The position numbers and the translations under genes were made by a program. This document shows, in pieces, positions 1 to 7,931 of a stretch of 64,000 bases of DNA. The notes under the pieces were generated by a model that worked only from the letters and a program-made list of their open reading frames with translations, did no database searches and was not told the origin of the DNA. The stretch spans positions 372,001 to 436,000 of the forward strand of contig NZ_CP054043.1 of NCBI RefSeq assembly GCF_013282725.1, given 5' to 3'. The DNA comes from Yersinia mollaretii ATCC 43969 (lineage in GTDB: Bacteria > Pseudomonadota > Gammaproteobacteria > Enterobacterales > Enterobacteriaceae). Each line of letters opens with the position of its first letter. Positions within the stretch are counted from its first letter, which is position 1.

Positions 1-1112
1 AGCCGAATCAATAAAATGTAGGCGCAGACCTCAATAGCGACGAAGCCGATTGAGATCAGGATTTCACTGGTGGTGGGGAAGTAGTTGTAGCCCCCGCCAG
101 GGTTGAAGGCCAGTAGCGAGTAGTTGAGCCGCCAGAGTGCCGCGCCGCCAATCATGCAGAGCGCGCCGATAAAGAGTAAGCGACTGTCCTCTCTGGCCCG
201 CCGAATGCGGAACATCAGCAGCGGCAGTGTCATCAGTACGATTTCGGCCCAGAAGGCGATGGCGTAGCGATCAAAATGCCACAGATAGTCGGTCTTATGG
301 CGCACGATAACTTCACCGAGGCGCAGCAGCACAAACAGCAGCAGGAACAGATCAATAATGGTGGTTAAGCGGGTGAAGAGCGGCGCTTCATTGGCCCCTC
401 GCCCTCGCAATCCCGCCTGCACTAAAGAGCCTTCGAAAATGACAATCGAGAAGCCCAGAATGGCAGCGGTCAGCAGGGAGAAGAGCGGCAGCATTTCATA
501 GCTTTGCCACAGCGGATGGATCTTGGCCCCCGCCGCAATCATCAGTGACCCCATGGAGGATTGATGCATCGTGGGCAGCAACGCACCGAGAGCGATGACA
601 AAGAACATCACTTTGTTCAGCCGCTTGAGTGACACTTTCCAGCCGAGGCGTTCGAACAGGGCGGGTGCAAACTCCAGCGCCATTACACCGATGTAAATCG
701 TCATACAGACGGCGGTTTCGAACAGCACCGAGTTGACATTGAAATAGCCGGGGATGAAGAAGTACGGCAGATTCCAGTAGCGGCCCACATCAATGGTGAT
801 CGACAAGCCGCCGAGCGCGTAGCCAAACAGGCTGGCGAGCAGTGCTGGGCGCACCAGCGGGTGATATTCACCACGGTTAAACACGTAAACCGCCCACGCC
901 AGCGCCCAGCCGCCACAGGCTAAGCCAGTGCCGACCAGCAGGTCGAAGGCGATCCAGATGCCCCACGGGAAACCGCCATTTAAATCACTGACAGACCCCA
1001 GCCCGAGCACCAAACGCTTGACTATCAGCAGCGCGCAGAGCACCACAAAGGGCGCTAACAGCATGACTGGCCAACTGACCAACCGCCCACCCAGTGGGCT
1101 GGATTTATGCAT
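1..1112 (-). CDS. hybB: Hydrogenase-2 membrane subunit HybB (3' end cut by window edge)
   Basis: Integral membrane subunit of Ni/Fe hydrogenase 2, passing electrons from the HybOC/HybA module to the quinone pool in the inner membrane (NrfD/PsrC-like family). About 370 codons are visible, starting [16 protein letters not shown] and running through some ten hydrophobic segments; landmarks such as [14 protein letters not shown] and [11 protein letters not shown] match E. coli HybB as I remember it. The frame is still open at base 1, so roughly the last 20 residues lie outside the window. The ATG at 1112 overlaps the hybA stop by eight bases, so the genes are translationally coupled. HybC and the maturation genes should lie further left. 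Identification is firm. Confidence 0.95.
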   Translation of the reverse strand, partial: MHKSSPLGGRLVSWPVMLLAPFVVLCALLIVKRLVLGLGSVSDLNGGFPWGIWIAFDLLVGTGLACGGWALAWAVYVFNRGEYHPLVRPALLASLFGYALGGLSITIDVGRYWNLPYFFIPGYFNVNSVLFETAVCMTIYIGVMALEFAPALFERLGWKVSLKRLNKVMFFVIALGALLPTMHQSSMGSLMIAAGAKIHPLWQSYEMLPLFSLLTAAILGFSIVIFEGSLVQAGLRGRGANEAPLFTRLTTIIDLFLLLFVLLRLGEVIVRHKTDYLWHFDRYAIAFWAEIVLMTLPLLMFRIRRAREDSRLLFIGALCMIGGAALWRLNYSLLAFNPGGGYNYFPTTSEILISIGFVAIEVCAYILLIR

Positions 1113-2145
1113 CGTCATCGCGATCTTCCTTTTTGTTTTGCGTCTCTGGCGGATCTTGATGATCGTCATCCTTGCGCTCATCGCGGGTATTGCGATGCAC
1201 CAGTGCCGTCACACCCGCCAGTACTGCCAGTGGCAGGATCATGCCTTTGTAGAGCGTGTGCTGGACATGCTCAGAGCGCGCGCCGGTCGCCAAGTCAGCC
1301 AGTGGCGGCAAATCGAGTTTCTCGGCCGGAATCCCCGCCAGCACCAAGACCTGCGTGCCGCCGCCCTCTTTCTCACCATAAACATGCTGCTCATAGTGGG
1401 CGACGGGGTGCTCGTAAGTGTCGTTGGCGCTGAGTGTCTGACGTGGGAAGCGGTAGTTTTCGCCCGGTTTCAGAGTCAGCCGCCGTTGTGCCTCAGAGAG
1501 CAACTCCTCACGGGTGCCGAAAATCACCGCGCCCGTTGGGCAGACTTCAACACAGCCGGGTAGCCCGCCTTTATCCAGCCGCTCCACCCCTTTCTGATTG
1601 CACAACTCGCATTTGTGGATCTTGCCAAAGGGGTTGTCGTAATCATATTTCGGCACATTGAACGGGCAACCGACCATGCAATAGCGGCAGCCGGTGCAGA
1701 CATTGGGGTCATAGTGGACGATGCCGGTTTTGGCATCTTTGCGCAGCGCGCTCACCGGACAAACAGAAACGCAGTTGGGGTCCACGCAGTGCATACACTG
1801 CTTTTTGATATAGGCGTAGCCGTCTTCTAGCTGATCTTTATGAATCCCCGCACCGCTGGTCCACACCTGAATAATATTGTTGGTGTAGGGGCTGAGTTTG
1901 TCGTTGTTTGACCAGAGCGCTTCGCCGCCCGCATAGGTTTCGCCATGTTCGGCAAATTCGCTATGGTTGATCTGCTGGCATTTGCTCACACAGGCCTGAC
2001 AACCGACACATAATGTGGAGTCATATAACATGCTCAACGCGCCGGGGATCGGCGGACGGTTTTGCACCTCGGCTTGCGTGCTGGGCGAGAGTCCCGCCAA
2101 CAGCACACCACCGGAGGCTAATTTGAAAAAGTGACGTCGGTTCAC
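1105..2145 (-). CDS. hybA: Hydrogenase-2 iron-sulfur subunit HybA
   Basis: Periplasmic ferredoxin-like electron carrier linking HybO to HybB. The 346-residue product opens with a twin-arginine signal ([13 protein letters not shown]). It carries four cysteine clusters for 4Fe-4S centres: C46/49/52/56, C117/120/125/129, C150/153/156/160 and C179/182/198/202. A C-terminal hydrophobic anchor (about 301-316) is followed by a highly charged tail rich in D, E and K. The start is a GTG at 2145, supported by GGAGGAG just upstream, two bases after the hybO stop. The tail is somewhat longer than in E. coli HybA (about 328 residues). All cluster ligands are present, so it should be functional. Confidence 0.96.
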   Translation of the reverse strand: MNRRHFFKLASGGVLLAGLSPSTQAEVQNRPPIPGALSMLYDSTLCVGCQACVSKCQQINHSEFAEHGETYAGGEALWSNNDKLSPYTNNIIQVWTSGAGIHKDQLEDGYAYIKKQCMHCVDPNCVSVCPVSALRKDAKTGIVHYDPNVCTGCRYCMVGCPFNVPKYDYDNPFGKIHKCELCNQKGVERLDKGGLPGCVEVCPTGAVIFGTREELLSEAQRRLTLKPGENYRFPRQTLSANDTYEHPVAHYEQHVYGEKEGGGTQVLVLAGIPAEKLDLPPLADLATGARSEHVQHTLYKGMILPLAVLAGVTALVHRNTRDERKDDDHQDPPETQNKKEDRDDDA

Positions 2146-2147
2146 GG

Positions 2148-3263
2148 CTACTCCTCCGGCGATGAGTGATCGTCATCTTTGCGGCGCTGTTTCTGTTGCC
2201 GCCCCAACTCACGCACCGTCATCAGGCTGACCCCGGCCACCAATCCCACCACACCGCCGAGCAGCGCCGTCGCGGTGGTGGAAACTTCGCCCCCTTCAGG
2301 GTTATTGATCAGCGGTTTTTCAGCACGCGGCGTGGGGTTTTCCACATTCGCCAATTGGGCGATGCCTTTGGTAAAGCCAATTCCCTCTTCGTTGCAGCCG
2401 TAGCAAGGATGACCAATACCGACCGGCCAGATACCGCCACCGACATCACAGAACTCCAGTGTCGGGCAGTTGCCGTAAGTCTCTGGCCCCTTGCAGCCTA
2501 AGTGGTAAAGGCAATACCCCTGCCGATGGCCCTCATCACCAAATTGGCGAGCAAAGCGGCCGGCATCAAAGTGCGGACGGCGCTCGCAATTTTCATGAAT
2601 CAAGCGGCCATAAGCAAAAGTGGGGCGGTTCTTGGCGTCCAGTGCGGGCGGCCGCTGGAAAGTGATGATATGGGCGACGGTCGCCAAGAAGTTATGCGGG
2701 TTGGGCGGGCAACCGGGAATATTAATCACCGTCTTGCCGGGCAGAGCCGCTTGCAAGCTCACCGCGCCCGTAGGATTGCCGCCCGTCGCAGGCACGCCAC
2801 CCCAAGCAGAGCAGGAGCCAATGGCAATAATGGCGGCGGCATGTTCCGCGGCTTCGCGGATATGCTCAACAATCGGTTTTCCCGCCACCATGCAGTAAAT
2901 CCCGCCATCTTTCAGCGGGATAGAGCCATCGACTACCAGCACATATTTCCCTTTGTACTGCTCGATGGCCCGGTGCTTATTCTCCTCCGCTTGCTCACCA
3001 AATGCCGCAGACAGCACTTCGTGATACTCCATTGAGATAACGCTGAGCAGCAGATTCTCAATGGTGGGATGAGTAGAACGTAGCAGCGATTCAGTACAAC
3101 CAGTGCACTCTTGCGCACCAATCCAGATGACCGGTGGCCGCTGCGGTGAACTGACCGTGTTAGCGATTTCAGCGGCAGCCTTGCTGCTAAGGCCCATGGT
3201 GGCAGCCAGTGCTGCACAAAGCTTCATAAAATCACGACGGTTGACGCCATGCTGGGAAAGCAT
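2148..3263 (-). CDS. hybO: Hydrogenase-2 small subunit HybO
   Basis: Small, iron-sulfur subunit of the H2-oxidising hydrogenase 2; it pairs with HybC and is exported folded through Tat. The 371-residue protein has a twin-arginine motif (RRDFMK, residues 9-14), the proximal cluster motif CTGC (53-56), and further Cys/His motifs ([42 protein letters not shown]). A C-terminal membrane helix (about 331-350) anchors it to the membrane. Length equals that of E. coli HybO. It is first in the operon; the ATG at 3263 lies about 187 bases downstream of a perfect FNR site, which predicts anaerobic expression. Confidence 0.97.
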   Translation of the reverse strand: MLSQHGVNRRDFMKLCAALAATMGLSSKAAAEIANTVSSPQRPPVIWIGAQECTGCTESLLRSTHPTIENLLLSVISMEYHEVLSAAFGEQAEENKHRAIEQYKGKYVLVVDGSIPLKDGGIYCMVAGKPIVEHIREAAEHAAAIIAIGSCSAWGGVPATGGNPTGAVSLQAALPGKTVINIPGCPPNPHNFLATVAHIITFQRPPALDAKNRPTFAYGRLIHENCERRPHFDAGRFARQFGDEGHRQGYCLYHLGCKGPETYGNCPTLEFCDVGGGIWPVGIGHPCYGCNEEGIGFTKGIAQLANVENPTPRAEKPLINNPEGGEVSTTATALLGGVVGLVAGVSLMTVRELGRQQKQRRKDDDHSSPEE

Positions 3264-3423
3264 GTTTTTTCCCCTGTTATTCTTATTCTATGGTTTATAT
3301 ACCCGATACGGGTGACGGGCATACCCCTATTAAAAACATGGTTTTATATCCAATAGATTTCGAAGTACAGGAGGGCGGAAAACACACCTGCACTTTGATA
3401 GATGAAGGATATTGTGTTAATAG

Positions 3424-3439
3424 TTTGTAACCTTACAAA
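3424..3439. promoter_or_regulatory. Perfect palindrome next to the FNR site
   Basis: TTTGTAAccTTACAAA is a perfect 7-2-7 inverted repeat ten bases from the FNR site, between it and the presumed -10 of hybO, so it covers the -35 region. It looks like an operator for an unidentified dimeric regulator. I cannot name the factor. Confidence 0.4.
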
Positions 3440-3449
3440 TTAAATTAAG

Positions 3450-3463
3450 TTGATCTTTATCAA
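3450..3463. promoter_or_regulatory. FNR-binding site upstream of hybO
   Basis: The 14-mer TTGATctttATCAA matches the FNR consensus TTGAT-N4-ATCAA at every defined base. On the minus strand a weak -10-like CTATTA (3423-3418) would place transcription start near 3411 and the FNR centre about 45 bases upstream, roughly a class II position. Hydrogenase 2 is an anaerobic enzyme, so activation by FNR is expected. The start-site placement is inference. Confidence 0.75.
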
Positions 3464-4147
3464 TGGAAATTGATTGAACGAGTGTTCAGGAAATATATGT
3501 GAACTAAAACCGTTTCAGCAAAATATTTCATTTGCCAGAAAATAGAAAATCTGTCACGCGATATAGCGAATGTTGCAGATGAAATTCAATATCATTAGCC
3601 AAAAATAAATTAATTAATGTAATGACTTTAATTCCACGTTACTTACTTTAGTTATTTAACTGGAAATTAAAATTTCACAAAATGAGAAAAGTGAAACACT
3701 CTATCTCGCTACATCCTGCCGGAATGGGTGCGTTGAGACCTTCACTCTGGCGAGCATCGGGCCATATAACAATAAAGCGGAGAAAATCTGAAAATATAAG
3801 TCAGTATGATTCGCCATTAGTCTAACCTTCTCTTCTAATGCGAATTGTTAAATCGAACGTCCAATCGGATTCTTATCATTTTCATTCGGATTGATCATTC
3901 AAAGTCACATCTTTATCATTCTAATGATAAATCTTAATGTCAAAAAATGGATTATGCCAAGGCAATACCATGCCCCCCATTTTCAATAAACCCCAATAAA
4001 CGGAAAAACGCAGCTTTTTTCCTGATTTGGGCGATCCTCCGCAATCCTGCTCTTATTCCCGCCCTTTGAGGCTATTTTCAGAGTTTCTGGAATATGACCT
4101 GCACCACCACATTGTTACCCTCGTTATGTACTTTAATACACAGCGCC
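3464..4147. other. Gene-free intergenic stretch
   Basis: No convincing coding frame on either strand. The sequence is AT-rich. A perfect 9-2-9 palindrome, TTTATCATTctAATGATAAA, lies at 3912-3931. It resembles inside-out Fur half-sites but lacks the correct arm order. Its role is unknown. Confidence 0.5.
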
Positions 4148-4177
4148 GTTGACATCCGTCAACACTCAATTTAGACT
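4148..4177 (+). promoter_or_regulatory. Sigma-70 promoter with palindromic operator for the HicA-like/HTH pair
   Basis: A perfect 6-4-6 palindrome GTTGACatccGTCAAC (4148-4163) contains a consensus -35 TTGACA (4149-4154). Exactly 17 bases later comes TAGACT (4172-4177, 4 of 6 to TATAAT). A strong ribosome site AGGAGGG (4191-4197) precedes the ATG at 4200. A dimer bound to the palindrome would cover the -35, the usual layout of an autorepressed toxin-antitoxin promoter. The HTH protein encoded at 4470 is the obvious candidate repressor (inference). Confidence 0.65.
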
Positions 4178-4199
4178 TCCCTAGGTAATCAGGAGGGCG

Positions 4200-4445
4200 A
4201 TGAAGGATCATCCCAATAAGCATATTCAAGCAGCCATTGACTATGCACTCTCTAAGGGCTGGAAATTTCGTTCAAGTAATGGGCATGCTTTTGGTCGTCT
4301 CTACTGTGGAATATCTGAACATAACCAACATCAGATGAGTATTTGGTCTACACCTAAAAACGCCGAAAATCATGGAAAACAGATATACCGCAAGGTCAAT
4401 ACGTGTAGCCCTACTGACGAAGAATCACTATCACAAGGCGGGTAA
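4200..4445 (+). CDS. Small HicA-like protein, putative toxin
   Basis: Basic 81-residue protein with no signal or membrane segment. The core reads as a small alpha-beta fold: an N-terminal helix (KHIQAAIDYALSKGW), then KFRSSNGHAFGRLYC and SIWSTPKNAENHGKQIYRKV. Placement of a His in NGHAFGRL after a GW turn recalls the catalytic His region of HicA mRNA interferases, but identity to classical HicA is low and the family assignment is an inference. It has its own promoter/operator and an excellent AGGAGGG ribosome site. The stop codon lies inside a terminator-like hairpin, and an HTH protein follows 24 bases later. A conserved protein of unknown function is the fallback. Confidence 0.7.
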   Translation: MKDHPNKHIQAAIDYALSKGWKFRSSNGHAFGRLYCGISEHNQHQMSIWSTPKNAENHGKQIYRKVNTCSPTDEESLSQGG

Positions 4446-4455
4446 CCGCCTTTTT
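4437..4455 (+). terminator. Hairpin plus T-tract between the two module genes
   Basis: GGCGG-gtaa-CCGCC followed by TTTTT forms a compact intrinsic-terminator shape. The loop contains the stop codon of the upstream gene and the downstream ribosome site (GGGAGG) follows the T-tract. It could act as an attenuator that sets the ratio of the two proteins, opened by ribosomes finishing the first gene. Confidence 0.5.
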
Positions 4456-4469
4456 GGGAGGCGCACCGG

Positions 4470-5057
4470 ATGCAGTTCTATCACTTTTCACTGATGCTGG
4501 CAGGAGTCACCGCTGATACCGCAGATTTAGAAGACTCTCTGTTTAGCCACGGTTGTGATGATGCGTTAATTTGTTTTTATGGCAAATCTGTTTATTTAGA
4601 ATTTGATCGCCAAAGTGAATCCATTACCCAAGCTGTTTTTAGCGCGATTAATGATATTGAATCCGCCAATTTGGGTGCCACAGTTATCGCGGTAGATGCC
4701 CATTATGTTGGGCTGAGTGATATTGCGAGTCTCAGCCATATGTCACGTCAGGCGGTGACCATGCTAAAAGATGGCACACGCGGCCCGGGTGATTTCCCCT
4801 CGCCCATCCAGCGCCTGAGTGGTTCATCACCGCTTTGGAACTGGGCCAGTGTGGCCGAGTGGCTAAGCAGCCATGGGAAGCTAGAGGCTCAAATAGCGCA
4901 AAATGCCCAAATTCTGGCGGATATTAATCTCGCACTTCAATTACGGGCCACCAAAGGTAGCCGTCATGTTAACCACTACCTTTCACTGCTAGAGCATCCC
5001 ACTCAACTCGCGGGTTTCTGCCAACCAACCCCTGCCGCGAAGGCACACAGCCATTAA
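4470..5057 (+). CDS. HTH DNA-binding protein, putative antitoxin/repressor
   Basis: 195 residues in two parts. Residues 1-75 form an alpha-beta domain (FHFSLML..., DALICFYGKSVYLEFDRQSESITQAV). Residues 78-120 hold a helix-turn-helix, GLSDIASLSHMSRQAVTML followed by a proline-rich wing (GPGDFPSPIQRL) and a tryptophan-containing segment like those of AlpA/MerR-type binders. The C-terminal part is helical. Start ATG at 4470 is preceded by GGGAGG. Ordering, spacing and the palindromic operator upstream of its partner suggest it neutralises and autoregulates the module; that is inference. It could instead be an unrelated regulator. Confidence 0.75.
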   Translation: MQFYHFSLMLAGVTADTADLEDSLFSHGCDDALICFYGKSVYLEFDRQSESITQAVFSAINDIESANLGATVIAVDAHYVGLSDIASLSHMSRQAVTMLKDGTRGPGDFPSPIQRLSGSSPLWNWASVAEWLSSHGKLEAQIAQNAQILADINLALQLRATKGSRHVNHYLSLLEHPTQLAGFCQPTPAAKAHSH

Positions 5058-5136
5058 TCAAACTCACTCATATCGTAGTTAATTGTATATTTTGTATATT
5101 AATCAATTTATCGGCAAATAAGTCGTGCTATGATTC

Positions 5137-5165
5137 CCTAACCGGTCACTATTCAACCGGTTAGG
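5137..5165. repeat. 9-bp perfect hairpin after the HTH gene
   Basis: CCTAACCGG (5137-5145) and CCGGTTAGG (5157-5165) pair perfectly around an 11-base loop. No T-tract follows on the plus strand, so termination is uncertain. It sits between the HTH gene and the ERIC-like element and may be part of a larger repeat. Confidence 0.45.
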
Positions 5166-5169
5166 CAAC

Positions 5170-5338
5170 ATACGCGCGAGTTCCGATGAGCTGACTCTAG
5201 TCAGTGATTCGGGTGACAAATCTGCCGGGAGCTGATTTGTACGCTGCTTGCAGCGGCCTCGCAGAGGCGAGCCCCAGGGACGGGTCGAGTAACGAGCGCA
5301 GCTAACACCGCTGCAACTTCAAGTAGGAAGGGTCCGCT
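5170..5338 (+). repeat. ERIC-related palindromic repeat in the leader of the SlyB-like gene
   Basis: Around 5186-5215 the sequence aligns with the centre of the enterobacterial ERIC repeat at about 22 of 29 positions as I recall the consensus. The central arms are changed together (TGAC/GTCA here against TTAC/GTAA), preserving pairing. Further inverted pairs follow, such as ACAAATC/GATTTGT (5216-5242). The right end resembles the terminal segment often seen in Yersinia repeats and supplies the ribosome site AGGAAG at 5325-5330. Calling it ERIC rather than another Yersinia palindromic family is tentative. Confidence 0.5.
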
Positions 5339-5806
5339 ATGATAAAACCATTCATTGTTGCTGCTATAACCGTCGCCACACTCAGTGGCTGCGCCAATAA
5401 TAATACACTTTCGGGCGATACTTTCAGCAGCTCTCAGGCGGGCCAAGCCCAATCGGTGACTTACGGTACCTTAGTTTCTGTCCGCCCAGTCACTATTCAG
5501 GGTGGTGATGGGAACAACATTGCAGGTGCGGTAGGCGGGGCTGTTGTGGGTGGTTTTCTCGGTAATACCATTGGTGGCGGCACCGGGCGTCGTCTCGGCA
5601 CAGCCGCAGGTGCGGTGGCGGGCGGCGTGGTCGGCCAACAAGTCCAGAGCATGATGAATCGCAGTAGTGGGGTTGAACTGGAAGTTCGCCGTGATAATGG
5701 CACCACCTTCTTGGTTGTTCAGGCGCAAGGGGTGACACAGTTCCATGCAGGCCAGCGGGTGACCATTGCCACCAATGGCAATACTGTCACGATAACGCCG
5801 CGATAA
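5339..5806 (+). CDS. SlyB-family outer-membrane lipoprotein
   Basis: 155 residues, the same length as E. coli SlyB and similar throughout. A lipoprotein signal ends at LSGC with the lipidated cysteine at residue 18. The middle is a glycine-zipper membrane-spanning pair (GAVGGAVVGGFLGNTIGGG and GTAAGAVAGGVVGQQ), followed by a beta-rich tail (GVELEVRRDNG...VTITPR). SlyB-type proteins sit in the outer membrane and form protective rings around outer-membrane proteins under PhoPQ-type stress. Because slyB normally lies beside slyA, this may be a paralogue, so no symbol is given. The start codon directly abuts an ERIC-like repeat, whose end supplies the ribosome site. Confidence 0.9.
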   Translation: MIKPFIVAAITVATLSGCANNNTLSGDTFSSSQAGQAQSVTYGTLVSVRPVTIQGGDGNNIAGAVGGAVVGGFLGNTIGGGTGRRLGTAAGAVAGGVVGQQVQSMMNRSSGVELEVRRDNGTTFLVVQAQGVTQFHAGQRVTIATNGNTVTITPR

Positions 5807-5888
5807 TTATTGCCGTTACAGATGACGGGACTCGATAAAAGTTAATGGGATTAACGCCATTTCCTGAGTTCGAATATCGCCAATAAAA

Positions 5889-5929
5889 CACCGTCCAGCC
5901 CTGAAGGTTCGAGGATAGGCTGGACGGTG
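5889..5929. terminator. 12-bp perfect hairpin downstream of the SlyB-like gene
   Basis: CACCGTCCAGCC (5889-5900) and GGCTGGACGGTG (5918-5929) pair over 12 bases with a 17-base loop, 83 bases after the stop. No T-run follows on the plus strand; on the minus strand the stem is followed by TTTTATT. It is a stable structure, probably a terminator or an RNA end. Confidence 0.5.
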
Positions 5930-6442
5930 AAATATACCCATATCGCTATTCAGCTTTTTTCCGCTGACTTCACTATTCTCACCGTGGTTTCCACTATAGA
6001 GGAGATTGCAGTCGTGTTACTGTTTATTGAAATTGCCATCCGAAATTAACGGCACAGTAAACCAATAAGATTAACTTAATTTATTACGTGATAATCACGA
6101 TTAATTATTCATTTCTAGCCATGCATATCACCCTCGCTGGCGAGGGCAGTAATAATACCCATAAAGATTTCAAGCCTAAACTAATATGTTAAAATATAAT
6201 CTAACTATCAGAATACAAATGAGTTTATTAATTTATTGATTATACGGCTCATTTTAGTTAATAATAGTAAAAATCAAATCATCCGAGCATTATGCTTCAG
6301 TATGTTAATTTACTAGGAAATATTCTCGGTTATTAGCGTTTTCACTGAAAAGTTCACTAAAACCAATCAAACGGTCTAATGTAGTTTCAGGTAATTATGA
6401 GTTATTCGCGATCAATTTTAATAGATTTCTCAAAAATACAAT
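5930..6442. other. AT-rich gene-free stretch before the split regulator
   Basis: No coding frame stands out. One GC-rich island, CCCTCGCtgGCGAGGG (6131-6146), is a perfect 7-2-7 palindrome inside AT-rich DNA. The rest presumably holds the promoter of the regulator at 6443. Confidence 0.45.
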
Positions 6443-6856
6443 ATGAAAAACCGCACTTATATAGTGAACAATTGGTCTATCGACCTCGACTCCGGTTTTA
6501 TTACTCACCGAGAGACGCAAGAACTAAAGCGCCTAGGTGAGTACCAATTAAAACTGATCACCGTTTTGCTAGAGCATGTCGGTGAGATTTTATCTCGTGA
6601 TGAATTAACCACGTTGGTGTGGAAACGCCGAATTATTGGTAACAACAGCCTACCGAATGCTATTCACACCTTGCGCGTGGCGCTAGGGGATGAAAATAAG
6701 CAGCAGCGTATGATCCAAACTATCCCCAAAATGGGCTATTTATTAGATCCGACGTTTTGCGAAATCATTGAAGAAATCACCTCAGAAGAGGTTGCCGAAC
6801 CCACTCAACGGCTTGCCGACTCGACACCAGTGACCAGCGCCATCCTCCCGTCCTAG
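6443..6856 (+). CDS. N-terminal half of a ToxR/CadC-type membrane regulator, ended by an in-frame TAG
   Basis: 137 residues containing an OmpR/CadC-like winged helix over residues 1-110: SIDLDSGFITH, the recognition helix region NNSLPNAIHTLRVALGD, and the closing hairpin IQTIPKMGYLL. The frame then stops at TAG (6854-6856). The next codon in the same frame is ATG and opens the membrane half at 6857, so the original gene was one open frame of about 340 codons. As it stands the product is a soluble DNA-binding domain without anchor. No clear Shine-Dalgarno precedes 6443. It may be a recent pseudogene, a readthrough gene, or a base-call error. Confidence 0.8.
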   Translation: MKNRTYIVNNWSIDLDSGFITHRETQELKRLGEYQLKLITVLLEHVGEILSRDELTTLVWKRRIIGNNSLPNAIHTLRVALGDENKQQRMIQTIPKMGYLLDPTFCEIIEEITSEEVAEPTQRLADSTPVTSAILPS

Positions 6857-7465
6857 ATGGAGTTAATAGCCCCCGAGCCAGAGATAGAATTGATTGCCCC
6901 CATGGGTGAGCAAGTATCAGCAAGCAGTGAAAGTGCGCCTACAACAGAAGTACTCCCCGTATTACCCCAAACCTTACCGGTAGTTATACCCAATACCACG
7001 GTTCCTACTAAAAAGCGGCAAATATTCGGATGGAAAAATGGGCTTATTGTCTTGCTGTTCATCGCGGTGATTATTGTCAGTTTTAGGCAATTCTCACACA
7101 AAGAGCAAGAGGGGCCGCAGTATAGCGCTATCCAACAGGATCAATCGGTATACAGCAATATCAAATTGTTCCAGCTCGTCGATGATAATTTATCACAGCA
7201 ATATGATGATGATTTGAATAAACGAATACAAGATACGCTGTATGAGATTAATAAAGTGCTGAAACCCAGTAATACCCGTATTGCTGTTTATTACAACGTC
7301 TCAATACGACGGCTAGATTTTACGTTTATGGTAGAGAGCCAATGTGCGAAAAGTCAGCTAAATATGACGATTTACCACTGGCGACAGAATAGTCAGTTAC
7401 TGAATAATTTGATTTACACTGAGATGGAGAGAAAGATAAATGAAGTGGCTATCTGTAAAAAATAG
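6857..7465 (+). CDS. C-terminal half of the split ToxR/CadC-type regulator (membrane anchor and periplasmic domain)
   Basis: 202 residues, in the same frame as the upstream winged-helix half and starting immediately after its TAG. A proline- and acid-rich linker comes first, then a basic stretch (KKRQ), one transmembrane segment (NGLIVLLFIAVIIVSFRQF, about 60-78) and a periplasmic domain of about 120 residues with two cysteines (C155, C200 region). There is no ribosome site before the ATG. Expression would need reinitiation at the abutting TAGATG, amber readthrough or suppression. It overlaps the following gene by 26 bases. Confidence 0.7.
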   Translation: MELIAPEPEIELIAPMGEQVSASSESAPTTEVLPVLPQTLPVVIPNTTVPTKKRQIFGWKNGLIVLLFIAVIIVSFRQFSHKEQEGPQYSAIQQDQSVYSNIKLFQLVDDNLSQQYDDDLNKRIQDTLYEINKVLKPSNTRIAVYYNVSIRRLDFTFMVESQCAKSQLNMTIYHWRQNSQLLNNLIYTEMERKINEVAICKK

Positions 7466-7886
7466 CTTGCTGCTGGCCGTGTCGGCGCTTTGTCTCTCGC
7501 TGACGACCTCAGCGGTGTCACAGGCAGAGGAACCCCAAAAACTGCCTCAGATTCGGCTACAAATTGGCTTTTATGATTTACTGTCGCAGCAGAAAGAGGT
7601 CTACGACGCCCGTATTACCGCCATCCCAAGTGGATATATCAGCACAATTACTAACCCCAACGATAATCGATTTATTTTCAAAGGTAAATTCACCGAGGCA
7701 GTGGCAAAGAATAAGCAACTTACCTTTGACTATAGCCCTATATTTTTCTATAACCCGACGTCTGGCAAAATGATTGATGGTGCTCTGGATTATCTTACCC
7801 ATAATAAGATCTTTATGACGCCAATGGTGGTAGATGGTCAGCCCCTGATCGTAGGGCAAACGGGGATTATGCTGGGCGACAAATAG
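7440..7886 (+). CDS. Periplasmic partner protein of the split regulator
   Basis: 148 residues with a signal peptide (KNSLLLAVSALCLSLTTSAVSQAEE) and a beta-rich mature domain (IRLQIGFYDLL, FIFKGKFTEAV, KQLTFDYSPIFF, TPMVVDGQPLIVG). It starts inside the upstream gene (26-base overlap) with GGAGAG as ribosome site, so the two are co-translated. Pairing of a ToxR-like regulator with a small exported partner is seen in ToxR/ToxS, TcpP/TcpH and PsaE/PsaF; by analogy it would protect or tune the periplasmic domain. I do not recognise the family itself. Confidence 0.75.
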   Translation: MKWLSVKNSLLLAVSALCLSLTTSAVSQAEEPQKLPQIRLQIGFYDLLSQQKEVYDARITAIPSGYISTITNPNDNRFIFKGKFTEAVAKNKQLTFDYSPIFFYNPTSGKMIDGALDYLTHNKIFMTPMVVDGQPLIVGQTGIMLGDK

Positions 7887-7931
7887 GGGGGAACGATGAG
7901 TTCCCGCTGGCTTTATAGTCAAGGGACGAAA

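Noticed and set aside
928..1563. A 211-codon open frame on the plus strand across hybB/hybA
   Set aside because: Entirely antisense to well-supported hydrogenase genes; composition and lack of any family feature mark it as a shadow.
3912..3931. Palindrome TTTATCATT-ct-AATGATAAA as a Fur box
   Set aside because: The half-sites are in inverted order relative to the Fur consensus and no iron gene is adjacent.
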